From the NCBI GenBank assembly GCA_965200505.1, contig OZ241343.1:434001-498000 (forward strand): DNA of 64,000 nt. The letters are read 5' to 3'. Positions within the stretch are counted from its first letter, which is position 1. Each line of letters begins with the position of its first letter. The notes beneath the pieces were generated by a model. It was not told where the DNA came from. It did not search any database and saw nothing but the letters and a program-made list of their open reading frames with translations. This DNA comes from VXNE01 sp965200505. Its GTDB lineage: Bacteria > Pseudomonadota > Gammaproteobacteria > Pseudomonadales > Azotimanducaceae. The position numbers and the translations under genes are program-made. Below are positions 1 through 8,815 of the stretch, piece after piece.

Positions 1-1607
1 CCGGTGGCGAACGCGGTGAGCGCTGCCAATGCGAACACGATGGCCGGCAAGAGCCGCGCATCCACCCGCTCGCCAAGCAGCGCCGTCAGGTACTGCGCCG
101 CGCCAAGTTCGGCGTTGACGCTCGAGAGCGCCCAAGCGAGCATCAACACCATCACCGCCAGCAGCATGGTGCGGCAACCGACGTACCAAGCGTCCATCGT
201 CTCGGCGAGGGTGAGGAGGCGCCGCCCCAAGCTCATGGCGATGGCGACGAGCACGGCGACGAGGGTGGCCCAGAGCAGAGATAGATGGCTGTCCGCGGCA
301 CCGATCACCGCCATCAAGCCCGCATCCGGCCCGGCCGCGCTCAACCCCGTGGCGTACAGGCTTCCCAACAGGGCCACGACCAGCGTGGTGAGCGGCAGAT
401 AAGCGTTCGCCGCGCCGGGCGCCACGCCGGGCTTCGGTTCCAAGTTCTCGGCTTGGGCAGCGAAATCCGCTGGTTTGGCGGCGGCGAGGCCGGCCCGCGC
501 CTGGCGTTCCGCCCGCGCCATCGGCCCGAAATCGCGCCCGGTGAATGCGGTGGCAAACGTGAACACCAGCATCAGGATGGGGTAGAAGTTGTAGGCCAGC
601 GAGTTGAGGAACACGCTGTAGGCGCTGCCTTCCAAGCCATCCGTGTGGGCGATGGCGTCTTCGATCAAGCCGAGCTGGAAGCCGATCCAGCTGCTCACCA
701 ACGCCAAGGTCGCCACCGGCGCCGCGGTGGAATCCACCAAGAAGGCGAGTTTCTCCCGCGAGAGCCGCGCCGCATCGGCGATGGGGCGCATCGTCTTGCC
801 CACCACCAAGGTGTTGGTGTAATCGTCGAAGAAGAACGCGAGCCCCATGCCGAACGTGGCGCTGCCGGCGCGGCGTGGCGAACCGGCCCACCCCGCCACC
901 CGCTCCACGATGCCGCGGGCGCCACCGTTGCGGGCGATGATGCCCACCAAGCCGCCCATCATGAAGGTGAAGACGATGAGGGTTGCATGGCCGGCGTCCG
1001 TCGCCGCGGCCACTATGTACACCCCCGCGCCATCCAACAAGCCTTGCCAGACGCTGGCCAACGACGGCCCAGCGATCAGGAACGCACCCAGCCACACGGC
1101 GACGAAGAGCGCCGGTATCACCTGCCGGAGCACCAACGCGAGGCCGATGGCGACCAATGGCGGCAACACCGAGAGCCAGCCCGGCAGGGCGTGGCGTTGC
1201 GCGACCGCCAGCGTCGCGCCGGTGCTGTCCACGAGGGTGAGTTGCATGGCGCCGGTGGGGACGGCGACATCCACGAAGCGCACCGCCGAGCCATCGTCCG
1301 TGGGCGCACCGCGATGCGGGGCATCCGCCACCAAGAGGGACGCATCGGCCGGCGCTCCGTGCGCAACCACCTCGAAGGGCACGTCGCCGAGCACCACGCG
1401 GGGCACATCGAGCATGACCATGCCCGCATCTGGGGCCAGCACGGGCACTCCGCCCGTTTCGGCAGGCACTGAGGCGTCGCCTAGCGCTGGTGTCGCTTCC
1501 GCCGGCAACGCCGTGGCACTCAAGGCAAGGACCAGCGCCCCAACGCCCAAGACAATTCGACGCCACATACGCCATGCAGCTTCAGGTGCGGGAGTGCCTC
1601 CTTTCAT
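1..1607 (-). CDS. NhaC-family Na+/H+ antiporter, 3' end beyond window
   Basis: Membrane antiporter of the NhaC type, expected to exchange Na+ for H+ at the inner membrane. Reading the minus strand from ATG 1607 gives a signal-like first helix, a periplasmic stretch of about 100 residues, then many hydrophobic segments. Conserved family blocks are visible, including FMMGGLVGIIARNGG, GMGLAFFFDDYTNTLVVG (acidic residues inside a helix) and LVDSTAAPVATLALVSSWIG. The reading frame is still open at base 1, so the C-terminus is missing. A second in-frame ATG at 1568 is possible, since the AAAGGAGG just after ATG 1607 lies inside the longer version. Family assignment is firm; the transported ion is inferred. 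Confidence 0.88.
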   Translation of the reverse strand, partial: MKGGTPAPEAAWRMWRRIVLGVGALVLALSATALPAEATPALGDASVPAETGGVPVLAPDAGMVMLDVPRVVLGDVPFEVVAHGAPADASLLVADAPHRGAPTDDGSAVRFVDVAVPTGAMQLTLVDSTGATLAVAQRHALPGWLSVLPPLVAIGLALVLRQVIPALFVAVWLGAFLIAGPSLASVWQGLLDGAGVYIVAAATDAGHATLIVFTFMMGGLVGIIARNGGARGIVERVAGWAGSPRRAGSATFGMGLAFFFDDYTNTLVVGKTMRPIADAARLSREKLAFLVDSTAAPVATLALVSSWIGFQLGLIEDAIAHTDGLEGSAYSVFLNSLAYNFYPILMLVFTFATAFTGRDFGPMARAERQARAGLAAAKPADFAAQAENLEPKPGVAPGAANAYLPLTTLVVALLGSLYATGLSAAGPDAGLMAVIGAADSHLSLLWATLVAVLVAIAMSLGRRLLTLAETMDAWYVGCRTMLLAVMVLMLAWALSSVNAELGAAQYLTALLGERVDARLLPAIVFALAALTAFAT

Positions 1608-1640
1608 GGCTTGCGGCCCGACATCGCGGGGCAAGGACAC

Positions 1641-2519
1641 CTAAGCCAACGCGTCGAACCAATAGCCCCCTTCGGCGCGGCGTTTGACATGGCCGGCGGT
1701 GGGCGTCGCGAAGTGCGTGCCGATCAGGAGCACGTCGCCATCCGCATGTTCCGCCAACAGCGCCTCGCGGGTGGCTCGCGCCTGCGCCGCGTCGTAGTCC
1801 GCCGAGCTACACCAGTCCGTGCGCGACATCTGGCACGGGTGATGGATGCAGTCCCCGGTGATGAGCGCCCGCTGCCCCTCGGATTCGATGCGAACGCTCA
1901 CATGGCCGGGGGTGTGGCCAGGCGTCGACGTCAAGCACACTTCCTCACAGAGCCGGTGATCCGCCGGCACGAAGTCCGTGAGGCCCGCGTCCACCACTGG
2001 CCGCACCGAGTCCGCCAGCACCGGGCCGTAGGTGGCGTCATCCCCCACCGCGTCCCAATGCCGCCACTCGTCCGCGCCCACCAAGTAGCGGGCGTTGGGA
2101 AACGTCGGCACCCATTCGCCATCCACCAGCATGGTGTTCCAGCCAACATGATCCACATGCAGGTGTGTACACAGCACGGTGTCGATGGACTCGCGCGGAT
2201 AGCCCGCGGCGGCAAGATCTTCAAGGAAGTTCGTCTGCAGGTGGCTCCACGCCGGGATGTTCCGCTCCTTGTCGTTGCCGATGCAGGTGTCCACCACGAT
2301 GCGCCGCTCGCCGGTGTCCACCACCAGCGCATGCACACTCATGATGAGGTTGCCGTCGGCATCCATGAAGTGCGGTTGCATCCACGGATAGCCGAGGCAA
2401 GCCTCGCGGGTGGCGTCCGGCAAGATGAAGCGGCTGCCGCCGGTGGCCTCCAGTTCCACGATGCGGGCAATGCGCACCTTGCCGATCGTCCAGCGATTCC
2501 TCGCACCGTCCATGCTCAT
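1641..2519 (-). CDS. MBL-fold metallo-hydrolase
   Basis: Metallo-beta-lactamase-fold hydrolase of 292 residues, in the broad group that includes AHL lactonases. The zinc-binding signature THLHVDHVGWN (HxHxDH) is intact. Later ligands are seen in TPGHTPGHVSV, ITGDCIHHP and LIGTHFATP. Start ATG 2519 has AGGA six bases upstream; an ATG two codons in is also possible. It ends 33 bases from the antiporter start and is probably independent. The substrate cannot be told from the sequence. Confidence 0.9.
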   Translation of the reverse strand: MSMDGARNRWTIGKVRIARIVELEATGGSRFILPDATREACLGYPWMQPHFMDADGNLIMSVHALVVDTGERRIVVDTCIGNDKERNIPAWSHLQTNFLEDLAAAGYPRESIDTVLCTHLHVDHVGWNTMLVDGEWVPTFPNARYLVGADEWRHWDAVGDDATYGPVLADSVRPVVDAGLTDFVPADHRLCEEVCLTSTPGHTPGHVSVRIESEGQRALITGDCIHHPCQMSRTDWCSSADYDAAQARATREALLAEHADGDVLLIGTHFATPTAGHVKRRAEGGYWFDALA

Positions 2520-2555
2520 GGGTGTCCTGTTTATTGTGTTGCGTTGTGTAGCGTC

Positions 2556-3479
2556 TCAGCGGGTCGATTCCAACTCGCGTAACCGCGCCGTCCACTGGAG
2601 CAGCGCGGCTTGGAAGCGCTTCACCACGGGAACGTCACGCTCGGCGAAGGCGCTCCGGGAGGCGCTCTCCGTCAGGCGCCCCAGTTGGCATCGCATGGCG
2701 CTCGCGTCCGCCACTGAAAGCGGGAGTGGTTCGTAGCTGACCAACTCCGTGAGCAGGCTCAACGCATTGACGACGCGCTCCACACATCTAGCGGGCGAGG
2801 ATACGCGGCCGCCATAGCCCGCCAAATGGTCTCGATGGGAACCGCCGTTCAAGGCGCGCACGAGGGTGCGCCAGCGCGGGGGGACGTTGTCCGCCAGCTC
2901 GTCCAACTTATGGACGTGGGCATAGGCGTTGCCCGTGGCCACGCACAGCGCCTTCACCGTGAACTCCGCCACCGCAGCGGATGGCGGCGGCACGGCGGCT
3001 TGCGGTTCCACGTTCGACCACGCCGTGGCGGAAAGATCGTCCCACAGGCTCCAAGTCTCGATTTCAACCAAGAAATGGTGGGCGTGCCCCAAGCTGCGCC
3101 CAACGAACCTGCGAAAATCCTCCGAGCGCCTTTGTGGGTCCATGCGGCACACTTCCGGTTTGATGGGCAGGGAGAGGCAACGCTGCGCGATGAGTGGCCT
3201 GCCCGTGTGGGCAACCTCAAAGGGCAATCCGGGATACACCGCCGCCTTGTCGGCAAACTCCTGTTCCGCGATGTGGACGATGTTCACTTCGCAGTCATGG
3301 GGATAGCGAAACTTGCCGAGCAGGTCTTCACCGCCGCCGATGAGCGCCACATCCCAATCGCTGTCCGCATGGGCACACCCATCCGCGCGACTGCCGAACA
3401 GCACGGCGCTCGCGCCCGACACATCCACGTCCTCGAGCCATGCCTCGATGCATGGCGGCAAGTCGATGTCGAGGTGCAT
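2556..3479 (-). CDS. Nucleotidyltransferase-HEPN fusion protein, copy 1 of 3
   Basis: First (most 3') of three tandem paralogues, about 307 residues. The N-terminal third is a minimal nucleotidyltransferase with GSRADGCAHADSDWDVALIG, giving the GS...DxD pocket for nucleotide and metal. The C-terminal two thirds is helical and HEPN-like, with AEFTVKALCVATGN and HKLDELADNVPPRW resembling the HxLxxL region of HEPN proteins. RALNGGSH gives R-x6-H, which fits the spacing of the HEPN RNase motif. A longer start at 3515 exists, but ATG 3479 aligns with the other copies and follows the stop of copy 2 (TGA GG ATG), so the two are probably cotranscribed. Separate MNT and HEPN proteins form toxin-antitoxin pairs; a role for this fusion is inferred. 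Confidence 0.75.
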   Translation of the reverse strand: MHLDIDLPPCIEAWLEDVDVSGASAVLFGSRADGCAHADSDWDVALIGGGEDLLGKFRYPHDCEVNIVHIAEQEFADKAAVYPGLPFEVAHTGRPLIAQRCLSLPIKPEVCRMDPQRRSEDFRRFVGRSLGHAHHFLVEIETWSLWDDLSATAWSNVEPQAAVPPPSAAVAEFTVKALCVATGNAYAHVHKLDELADNVPPRWRTLVRALNGGSHRDHLAGYGGRVSSPARCVERVVNALSLLTELVSYEPLPLSVADASAMRCQLGRLTESASRSAFAERDVPVVKRFQAALLQWTARLRELESTR

Positions 3480-3481
3480 CC

Positions 3482-4405
3482 TCACCGCTCCAGCTCGCGC
3501 AACTTCATCGTCCACTGGGACAGGGCCGTGTGGAAGCGCTCGACGACGGCGACCTCGCGTTCGGCGAAGGCGCTTCGAGACGCGCTGTCCGCCGTTTGCT
3601 CCAGCTCAGCGCGCATTTCGCTCGCGTCCGCCACGAAAAGCGGCAGCGGTTCGTAGCGGACCAATTCGGCGAGCAGGTGCAACGCATCAATGACGCGCTC
3701 CACGCAGCGGGCGGGCGTGGACACCTGGCCGCCATACGGCGCCAAGTGGTCTTGATGGGAAGCCCCGTTCAGCGCCCGCACGAAAGCGCGCCAGCGCGGG
3801 GGCACGTTGTCCGCCAGCTCGTCCAGCTTGTGGACGTGGGCATAGGTGTTGCCCGTGGCGACGCACAGCGCCTTCACCGTGAACTCGGCCACCGCGGCCG
3901 ATGGCGGCGGCACAAGGGCTCGCGGCCTTCTGCCCGGCCACGCCGTGGCGGAAAGATGGCCCCACAGGTCACAAGTGTCGATTTCGACCAAGAAATGGTG
4001 AGCATGCCCCAAGCTGCTCGTCACGAACACTCGAAAGTCTTCTGAGCGCCGTTTTGCATCCATACGGCATGATTCCGGTCTGATGGGCAGAACGCGGCGT
4101 TGCTGCGCGACGAGTGGCCTTCCCGTGTGCGCCACCTCAAAGGGCAACCCCGGGTAAACGGCTGCCCGGTTCGCAAACTCCTCCTCGGCGAAGTGGACGA
4201 TGTTCACTTCGCAGTCATGGGGATAGCGAAACTTCCCAAGGAGATCGTCGCCGCCGCCGATCAGCGCGACGTCCCAGTCGCTGTCCGCATGGGCGCACCC
4301 ATCCGCACGACTGCCGAACAGCACGGCGCTCGCCCCCGAGGCGTCCACGTCCTCAAGCCATGCGTCGATGCACGGCGGCAGCGCGATGTCGAGGTGCATT
4401 CTCAT
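3482..4405 (-). CDS. Nucleotidyltransferase-HEPN fusion protein, copy 2 of 3
   Basis: Second tandem paralogue, 307 residues, same architecture and near-identical blocks to copies 1 and 3 (GSRADGCAHADSDWDVALIG, HKLDELADNVPPRW, R-x6-H as RALNGASH). It differs around TSSLGHAHH, where copy 1 has an arginine (GRSLGHAHH), so that arginine is unlikely to be catalytic. The start ATG 4405 is preceded by a segment almost identical to the one upstream of copy 3, including a TATAGT box nine bases before the start codon. Its stop lies two bases before the start of copy 1. All motif residues of the nucleotidyltransferase are kept, so the copy looks functional. Confidence 0.75.
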   Translation of the reverse strand: MRMHLDIALPPCIDAWLEDVDASGASAVLFGSRADGCAHADSDWDVALIGGGDDLLGKFRYPHDCEVNIVHFAEEEFANRAAVYPGLPFEVAHTGRPLVAQQRRVLPIRPESCRMDAKRRSEDFRVFVTSSLGHAHHFLVEIDTCDLWGHLSATAWPGRRPRALVPPPSAAVAEFTVKALCVATGNTYAHVHKLDELADNVPPRWRAFVRALNGASHQDHLAPYGGQVSTPARCVERVIDALHLLAELVRYEPLPLFVADASEMRAELEQTADSASRSAFAEREVAVVERFHTALSQWTMKLRELER

Positions 4406-4469
4406 GGCGCTGCGACTATACCACCGCCGCTTCGTTCAACGCGGTGGTCAGCGCCATCTTGGGCGCCGC
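4403..4469 (-). repeat. Duplicated upstream segment, copy A
   Basis: About 67 bases upstream of nucleotidyltransferase copy 2 that match the segment upstream of copy 3 (5406-5472) with only a handful of substitutions. It contains the same TATAGT box on the minus strand and runs right up to the stop codon of copy 3. This shows that the duplication unit, roughly 1 kb, carried its own promoter. Confidence 0.8.
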
Positions 4470-5408
4470 CTAGTCGGTCGCCTCGCGCTCTAGCTGGCGC
4501 AACTTCGCCGTCCACTGGGAAAGCGCGGCTTGGAAGCGTTTCACGACGGGAACGTCGCGCTCGGCGAAGGCGCTCCGGGAGGCACTCTCCGTCAGTTGCT
4601 CCAGCTCGCCTCGCATGGCGCTCGCGTCCGCCACGGAGAGCGGGAGCGGTTCGTAAGCGACCAATTCGGCGAGCAGGTGCAACGCATCGACGACGCGCTC
4701 CGCGCATCGCGCGGGTGAGGAAACTTGGCCGCCATACACCGCCAAGTGGTCTCGATGGGCACCGCCGTCCAACGCGCGCACGAAGGCGCACCAGCGCGGG
4801 GGCACGTTGTCCGCCAGCTCGTCCAGCTTGTGGACGTGGGCATAAGTGTTGCCCGTGGCGACGCACAGCGCCTTCACCGCCCACGCGGCCACTGCGGCCG
4901 ATAGCGGCGGCGCAAGCGCTTGCGGCCCGGCGCTCGGCCATGCCGTGGCGGAAAGATCGTCCCAGAGGTTCGAAGTTTCGATTTCCAACAAGAAGTGGTG
5001 GGCCTGCGTCAGGCAGCACCCGATGCACCTGCGAAAGTCCTCCGAGCACCTTTGGGCGTCCATGCGCCATGCTTCGGGTCCCACCATGGGCAGAACGATG
5101 GGTTGTTGCGCGACGAGTGGCCTTCCCGTGTGCGCCACCTCAAAGGGCAACCCGGGATACACCGCCGCCCTGTCGGCAAACTCCTCCTCGGCGATGTGGA
5201 CGATGTTCACTTCGCAGTCTTGGGTATAGCGAAACTTGCCGAGCAGGTCTTCACCGCCGCCGATGAGCGCCACATCCCAATCGCTGTCCGCATGGGCGCA
5301 CCCATCGGCGCGACTGCCGAACAGCACGGCGCTCGCGCCCGAGGCGTCCACATCCTCCAGCCATGCGTCGATGCACGGCGGCAGGGCGATGTCGAAGTAC
5401 ACCTTCAT
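4470..5408 (-). CDS. Nucleotidyltransferase-HEPN fusion protein, copy 3 of 3
   Basis: Third tandem paralogue, 312 residues. It carries GSRADGCAHADSDWDVALIG for nucleotide transfer and a HEPN-like C-terminal domain with HKLDELADNVPPRW and RALDGGAH (R-x6-H). It is the promoter-proximal copy, diverging from the acyl-CoA synthetase with 92 bases between starts. TATAGT on the minus strand (5418-5423) lies only nine bases from ATG 5408, so the transcript may be leaderless or nearly so. The tail after the last shared block (LREL-type ending) extends a few residues further than in the other copies. Confidence 0.75.
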   Translation of the reverse strand: MKVYFDIALPPCIDAWLEDVDASGASAVLFGSRADGCAHADSDWDVALIGGGEDLLGKFRYTQDCEVNIVHIAEEEFADRAAVYPGLPFEVAHTGRPLVAQQPIVLPMVGPEAWRMDAQRCSEDFRRCIGCCLTQAHHFLLEIETSNLWDDLSATAWPSAGPQALAPPLSAAVAAWAVKALCVATGNTYAHVHKLDELADNVPPRWCAFVRALDGGAHRDHLAVYGGQVSSPARCAERVVDALHLLAELVAYEPLPLSVADASAMRGELEQLTESASRSAFAERDVPVVKRFQAALSQWTAKLRQLEREATD

Positions 5409-5472
5409 GGCGCGGCGACTATACCACCGCCGCTTCGTTCAACGCCGTGGTCAATGCTATCTTGGGCAACGC
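5406..5472 (-). repeat. Duplicated upstream segment, copy B, with TATAGT box
   Basis: Counterpart of 4403-4469, located between nucleotidyltransferase copy 3 and the divergent acyl-CoA synthetase. Minus-strand TATAGT at 5418-5423 is a good -10 candidate. No strong -35 stands at 16-18 bases; TTGAAC sits at 13 bases. The segment is absent between copies 1 and 2. Confidence 0.75.
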
Positions 5473-5500
5473 TTGGGTTCTTGAAACGGGAAGTGTGGCC

Positions 5501-7309
5501 ATGGGCATCCGCGACATCGCCTCCACGCTTTTGCAGGTGCCGGATCTGCTGAAGCTCAAGAAAGGAATGAAGCCCCGCCCCGCAAGCGAGCGGGAATGTG
5601 TGGCGCTCTTGGCCGAGCAAAACGCCGCGCGGCTCCCAGACCATGTGGCGGTCGCCTTTGAGGGCGCCACCATCACTTGGGCGGCGCTGAACGCGCTGGC
5701 GAACCGCTACGCGCACACGTTGCGGGCCGCCGGCGTGCGGCGCGGGGATGCCGTGTCCGTGTTGATGGAGAACCGCATCGAGTTCCTCGCCACTTTTCTT
5801 GCCTTGAACAAGCTCGGCGCCATCGCCGGCCTCATCAACACCAACGTGCGCGACCAAGCGCTCAGGCACTGCATCGCCGTCACGGAGTCGAAGCGCTGCA
5901 TCGTCGGCGAGGAACTCACCGCGGCGATGGAAGACGTGAAGGCGGAGTTGGCCTTCGAGGAAGGCGCGGACTACTTCTGGGTGCGGGATGCGGGCGAGCG
6001 CCCGCCGCCGAACTGGGCGCGCGACCTCGCCCAAGAGAGCGCCGCGGCCGAATCCACCAACTTGCCCGCCACGCAAGACCTCACGTTGGGCGACACCGCT
6101 TGCTACATCTTCACCTCCGGCACCACGGGGCTGCCCAAGGCGGCCGTCGTCTCCAACCAGCGCTACCTCACAGCCGCGAAAATGTCCGCCATCGCGGGTT
6201 TGAAGTGCGGCCCGGAAGACCGGCTGTATAACTGCCTGCCGCTCTACCACGGCACCGGCCTCATGATCGGCGCCGGCGCGGCGCTCGCGTCCGGCGCGTC
6301 GATGTTCGTGCGCCGCAAGTTCTCCGCCAGCAACTTCCTGCGCGAAGTGCGCGATGAGGGCGCCACTTGCTTCGTTTACATCGGCGAGCTGTGCCGCTAC
6401 CTCTGCAACACGCCCCGTGCCCCGGACGACCACACGAATCCGCTCACGCGCATGATGGGCAATGGCTTGCGCCCGGATGTGTGGATGGACTTCAAGGAAC
6501 GCTTCGGCATCAAGCGCATCGCCGAGTTCTATGGCGCGAGCGAAGGCAACGTCGCCTTCGCCAACCTCTTCAACAAGGATCGCACCATCGGCATGACGTC
6601 CGGCGACGTGGCCTTGGTGCAGTACGACGTGGAAACCGACGAGATCGCCCGGGACGGCGCCGGGCACTGCGTGGCGGTGGCACCCGGCGACGCCGGCCTG
6701 CTGCTCGGCCGCATCTCGGAGCAGGCGGCGTTCGAGGGCTACACGGATGGCGCCGCCACCGAGCAGAAGATCATCCGCAACGCCTTCGAGGACGGTGACG
6801 CCTGGTTCAACTCCGGCGACCTCCTGCGCACCGTGGACGTGGGTTTTGACTTGGGCTATGCCCACTACCAGTTCGTGGACCGGGTGGGCGACACGTTCCG
6901 CTGGAAGTCCGAGAACGTCTCCACCAACGAAGTGGGGGAAATCTTGAACGGCTGCGACCAAGTGGAGTTCTGCAACGTCTATGGCGTGGAGGTGCCGAAG
7001 GCCGATGGCCGCGCCGGCATGGCGGCGATGCGGCTCGCGCCGGGGGTTGCCGAGTTGGACGTGGACGCCTTCACCCAATTCGTCACAAGCAATTTGCCGG
7101 CGTATGCGAGACCGGTGTTCCTGCGCATTCAGCCGGACATCGACGTCACCGCCACCATGAAGCTCTTGAAGCGGGACCTCAAGAAGGAGGGCTACGACCC
7201 AGCGCTGGTGAACGATCCGCTCTATGTGCTGACGCCCAGCGCCGGGCGTTATCAGCGCTTGGATGCCGAGCTGCACGCGGCCATCCGCGCCGGCGAGGCG
7301 GGGCTGTAG
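5501..7309 (+). CDS. Long-chain / very-long-chain acyl-CoA synthetase
   Basis: AMP-forming acyl-CoA synthetase of about 602 residues, the usual length of the FATP/VLCS-like branch. It activates fatty acids to acyl-CoA using ATP and CoA, normally at the inner membrane. The AMP-binding P-loop TSGTTGLPKAA is at about residues 205-215, followed by YGASEGNV and the later FNSGDLLRTV and DRVGDTFRWKSENVSTNEV motifs. ATG 5501 is chosen because the frame extends upstream into the promoter of the divergent gene; GTG 5495 is an alternative. The HAD gene follows three bases after the stop, so the two are likely cotranscribed. Confidence 0.92.
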   Translation: MGIRDIASTLLQVPDLLKLKKGMKPRPASERECVALLAEQNAARLPDHVAVAFEGATITWAALNALANRYAHTLRAAGVRRGDAVSVLMENRIEFLATFLALNKLGAIAGLINTNVRDQALRHCIAVTESKRCIVGEELTAAMEDVKAELAFEEGADYFWVRDAGERPPPNWARDLAQESAAAESTNLPATQDLTLGDTACYIFTSGTTGLPKAAVVSNQRYLTAAKMSAIAGLKCGPEDRLYNCLPLYHGTGLMIGAGAALASGASMFVRRKFSASNFLREVRDEGATCFVYIGELCRYLCNTPRAPDDHTNPLTRMMGNGLRPDVWMDFKERFGIKRIAEFYGASEGNVAFANLFNKDRTIGMTSGDVALVQYDVETDEIARDGAGHCVAVAPGDAGLLLGRISEQAAFEGYTDGAATEQKIIRNAFEDGDAWFNSGDLLRTVDVGFDLGYAHYQFVDRVGDTFRWKSENVSTNEVGEILNGCDQVEFCNVYGVEVPKADGRAGMAAMRLAPGVAELDVDAFTQFVTSNLPAYARPVFLRIQPDIDVTATMKLLKRDLKKEGYDPALVNDPLYVLTPSAGRYQRLDAELHAAIRAGEAGL

Positions 7310-7312
7310 CCG

Positions 7313-7954
7313 ATGGCGGCGCCCCCAAAGGCGCTGCTCTTTGACTTGGGCGGCGTGGTTCTGAAGCTCCGCCCGCGCGCCTGCTTCGAGCATTGGGCGG
7401 CGAAGAGCGGTGTGGCGGCAGCCACGTTGGGCGCCCGCTTTCGCATCGACGACGCCTACAAGGCGCACGAAACCGGCGCCATCGATTTTCCGGAGTACGC
7501 CCGTCGGCTCTCGGCGCGGCTGGGCATCACGCTCTCCGAGGCTGATTGGCGCGGTGGCTGGAACGCGCTCTTCGCGGACACCTTCGGCACCGTCGTGGAA
7601 CGCTTGCCGCATGTGGCGCAAGCGCTGCCGACCTTCGCCTTCACCAACACCAACGCGGAACACCAAGCAGCGTGGCAAGCGCATTTTGGCGAGCGCTTGG
7701 GCGCGTTCGAGCGCATCTACGCCTCTTGGCAGATCGGCCGCCGCAAGCCAGACCCGAACGCCTTCCTGTGGGTGGCGCGGGCGATGGACGTGGAGCCGGC
7801 GGACATCCTGTTCTTGGACGACAGCGCCGCCAACGTGGCCGGCGCCCATGCCGCCGGCTTGCAGGCCGTTCACGTCACCGACGAGGCCGTGACGCGGCGC
7901 GTCATGGACGATGTGCTGCGGGGCACCGGCGCGGCCGGCGACGCCTCCGCATAG
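7313..7954 (+). CDS. HAD-family hydrolase (subfamily IA)
   Basis: 213-residue HAD phosphatase-like protein. Motif I is LLFDLGGVV (nucleophile Asp, with Gly in the usual second-Asp position as in YihX and epoxide-hydrolase N-domains). Motif II is FTNTN, motif III GRRKPDPNAF and motif IV LFLDDSAANV. A small alpha-helical cap lies between motifs I and II. The start codon lies three bases after the acyl-CoA synthetase stop, which suggests translation from the same message. The substrate is unknown. Confidence 0.9.
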   Translation: MAAPPKALLFDLGGVVLKLRPRACFEHWAAKSGVAAATLGARFRIDDAYKAHETGAIDFPEYARRLSARLGITLSEADWRGGWNALFADTFGTVVERLPHVAQALPTFAFTNTNAEHQAAWQAHFGERLGAFERIYASWQIGRRKPDPNAFLWVARAMDVEPADILFLDDSAANVAGAHAAGLQAVHVTDEAVTRRVMDDVLRGTGAAGDASA

Positions 7955-8004
7955 GGACGCCGCCGCAGATCACCCCCCTTCGCCATCCAACCATCGGAGC
8001 GACC

Positions 8005-8670
8005 ATGAGCCACCAACCCGTAGATCCCGGCCTCTTCGCCACGATGTACAGCGCGCGGGCGCTGCGCCGCTTCAAGCCGGACCCGGTGCCGGAAGCCGTG
8101 CTGTTCCAACTGATCGACGCCGCGGTGCGGGCACCCTCCGGCCAAAACGCCCAAGACTGGCGCTTCATCTTGGTGCGCGACACGGCGCACAAGGCGCAAA
8201 TGCAGGCTTGGGCGCAAGCGCCGTGGCGGCGCTACCAAGCGCGCTATGGCGACATCGACGCGCTGCCCCGCTCGCAGCGCTTGTCCCTGCGCAGCGTGGA
8301 ACACTTGGTGAACCACCTCGCCACCGCGCCGGCCATCATCATCGTGCTCGGCCTCAAAGGCCGCCACAGCACTCCGGGCGGCAGCGCGTTTCCGGCGGTG
8401 CAGAACCTGCTGTTGGCGGCGCGCGGGCTGGGGCTGTCCGGCTCGATCTTCAACCTGCCGCTGGCCCGCGAGGCCGAGCTGCGTGAGCTGCTGGCCATTC
8501 CGGAGAACAACCAAATCCACTGCTGCCTGCCCATCGGCTACCCCACCGACAAGCACGGCCCGCTGCGCCGCAAGCCCGTTAAGCAGGTGGCCTACGATGG
8601 CAGGTTCGGCGAAACGTGGGCCTTTGCGGAACGCCAACCAGACAATGGCTGGGAAGACGAGTGGTTGTGA
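8005..8670 (+). CDS. Nitroreductase-family flavoprotein
   Basis: 221-residue FMN-dependent nitroreductase-fold protein. The family start YSARALRRFKPDPVPEAVLFQLIDAAVRAPSGQNAQDWRF region is intact, with the SxRxxRxF and PSGxNxQxW FMN contacts. Later, GSAFPAVQNLLLAARGLGLSG and PIGYPTDKHGPLRRKPV match the C-terminal half. ATG 8005 has GGAG six bases upstream; the frame is open further upstream but without family similarity. The physiological oxidant is unknown. It follows the HAD gene by 50 bases and may share its message. Confidence 0.9.
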   Translation: MSHQPVDPGLFATMYSARALRRFKPDPVPEAVLFQLIDAAVRAPSGQNAQDWRFILVRDTAHKAQMQAWAQAPWRRYQARYGDIDALPRSQRLSLRSVEHLVNHLATAPAIIIVLGLKGRHSTPGGSAFPAVQNLLLAARGLGLSGSIFNLPLAREAELRELLAIPENNQIHCCLPIGYPTDKHGPLRRKPVKQVAYDGRFGETWAFAERQPDNGWEDEWL

Positions 8671-8815
8671 CGCCGCCACCGCTTCATCGGGGGCGACTGC
8701 CGTGGGCCGGTGGGCCGCCGTCTTGGAGTCCCAGTGCGCCTCGATGCACGGCACCCACCGCGATGCCGGTACGCGCCGGTGGTGGCCGGTGGCAACTGGC
8801 ACCACCGCCCGCGAT

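Noticed and set aside
285..1472. Plus-strand frame with His/Arg-rich product
   Set aside because: It is antisense to the NhaC-type antiporter, whose membrane segments and family blocks are unmistakable.
5405..7873. Minus-strand open frame of 822 codons opposite the acyl-CoA synthetase
   Set aside because: It is the antisense of the synthetase and HAD genes, has no family motifs and arises from GC-rich codon use.
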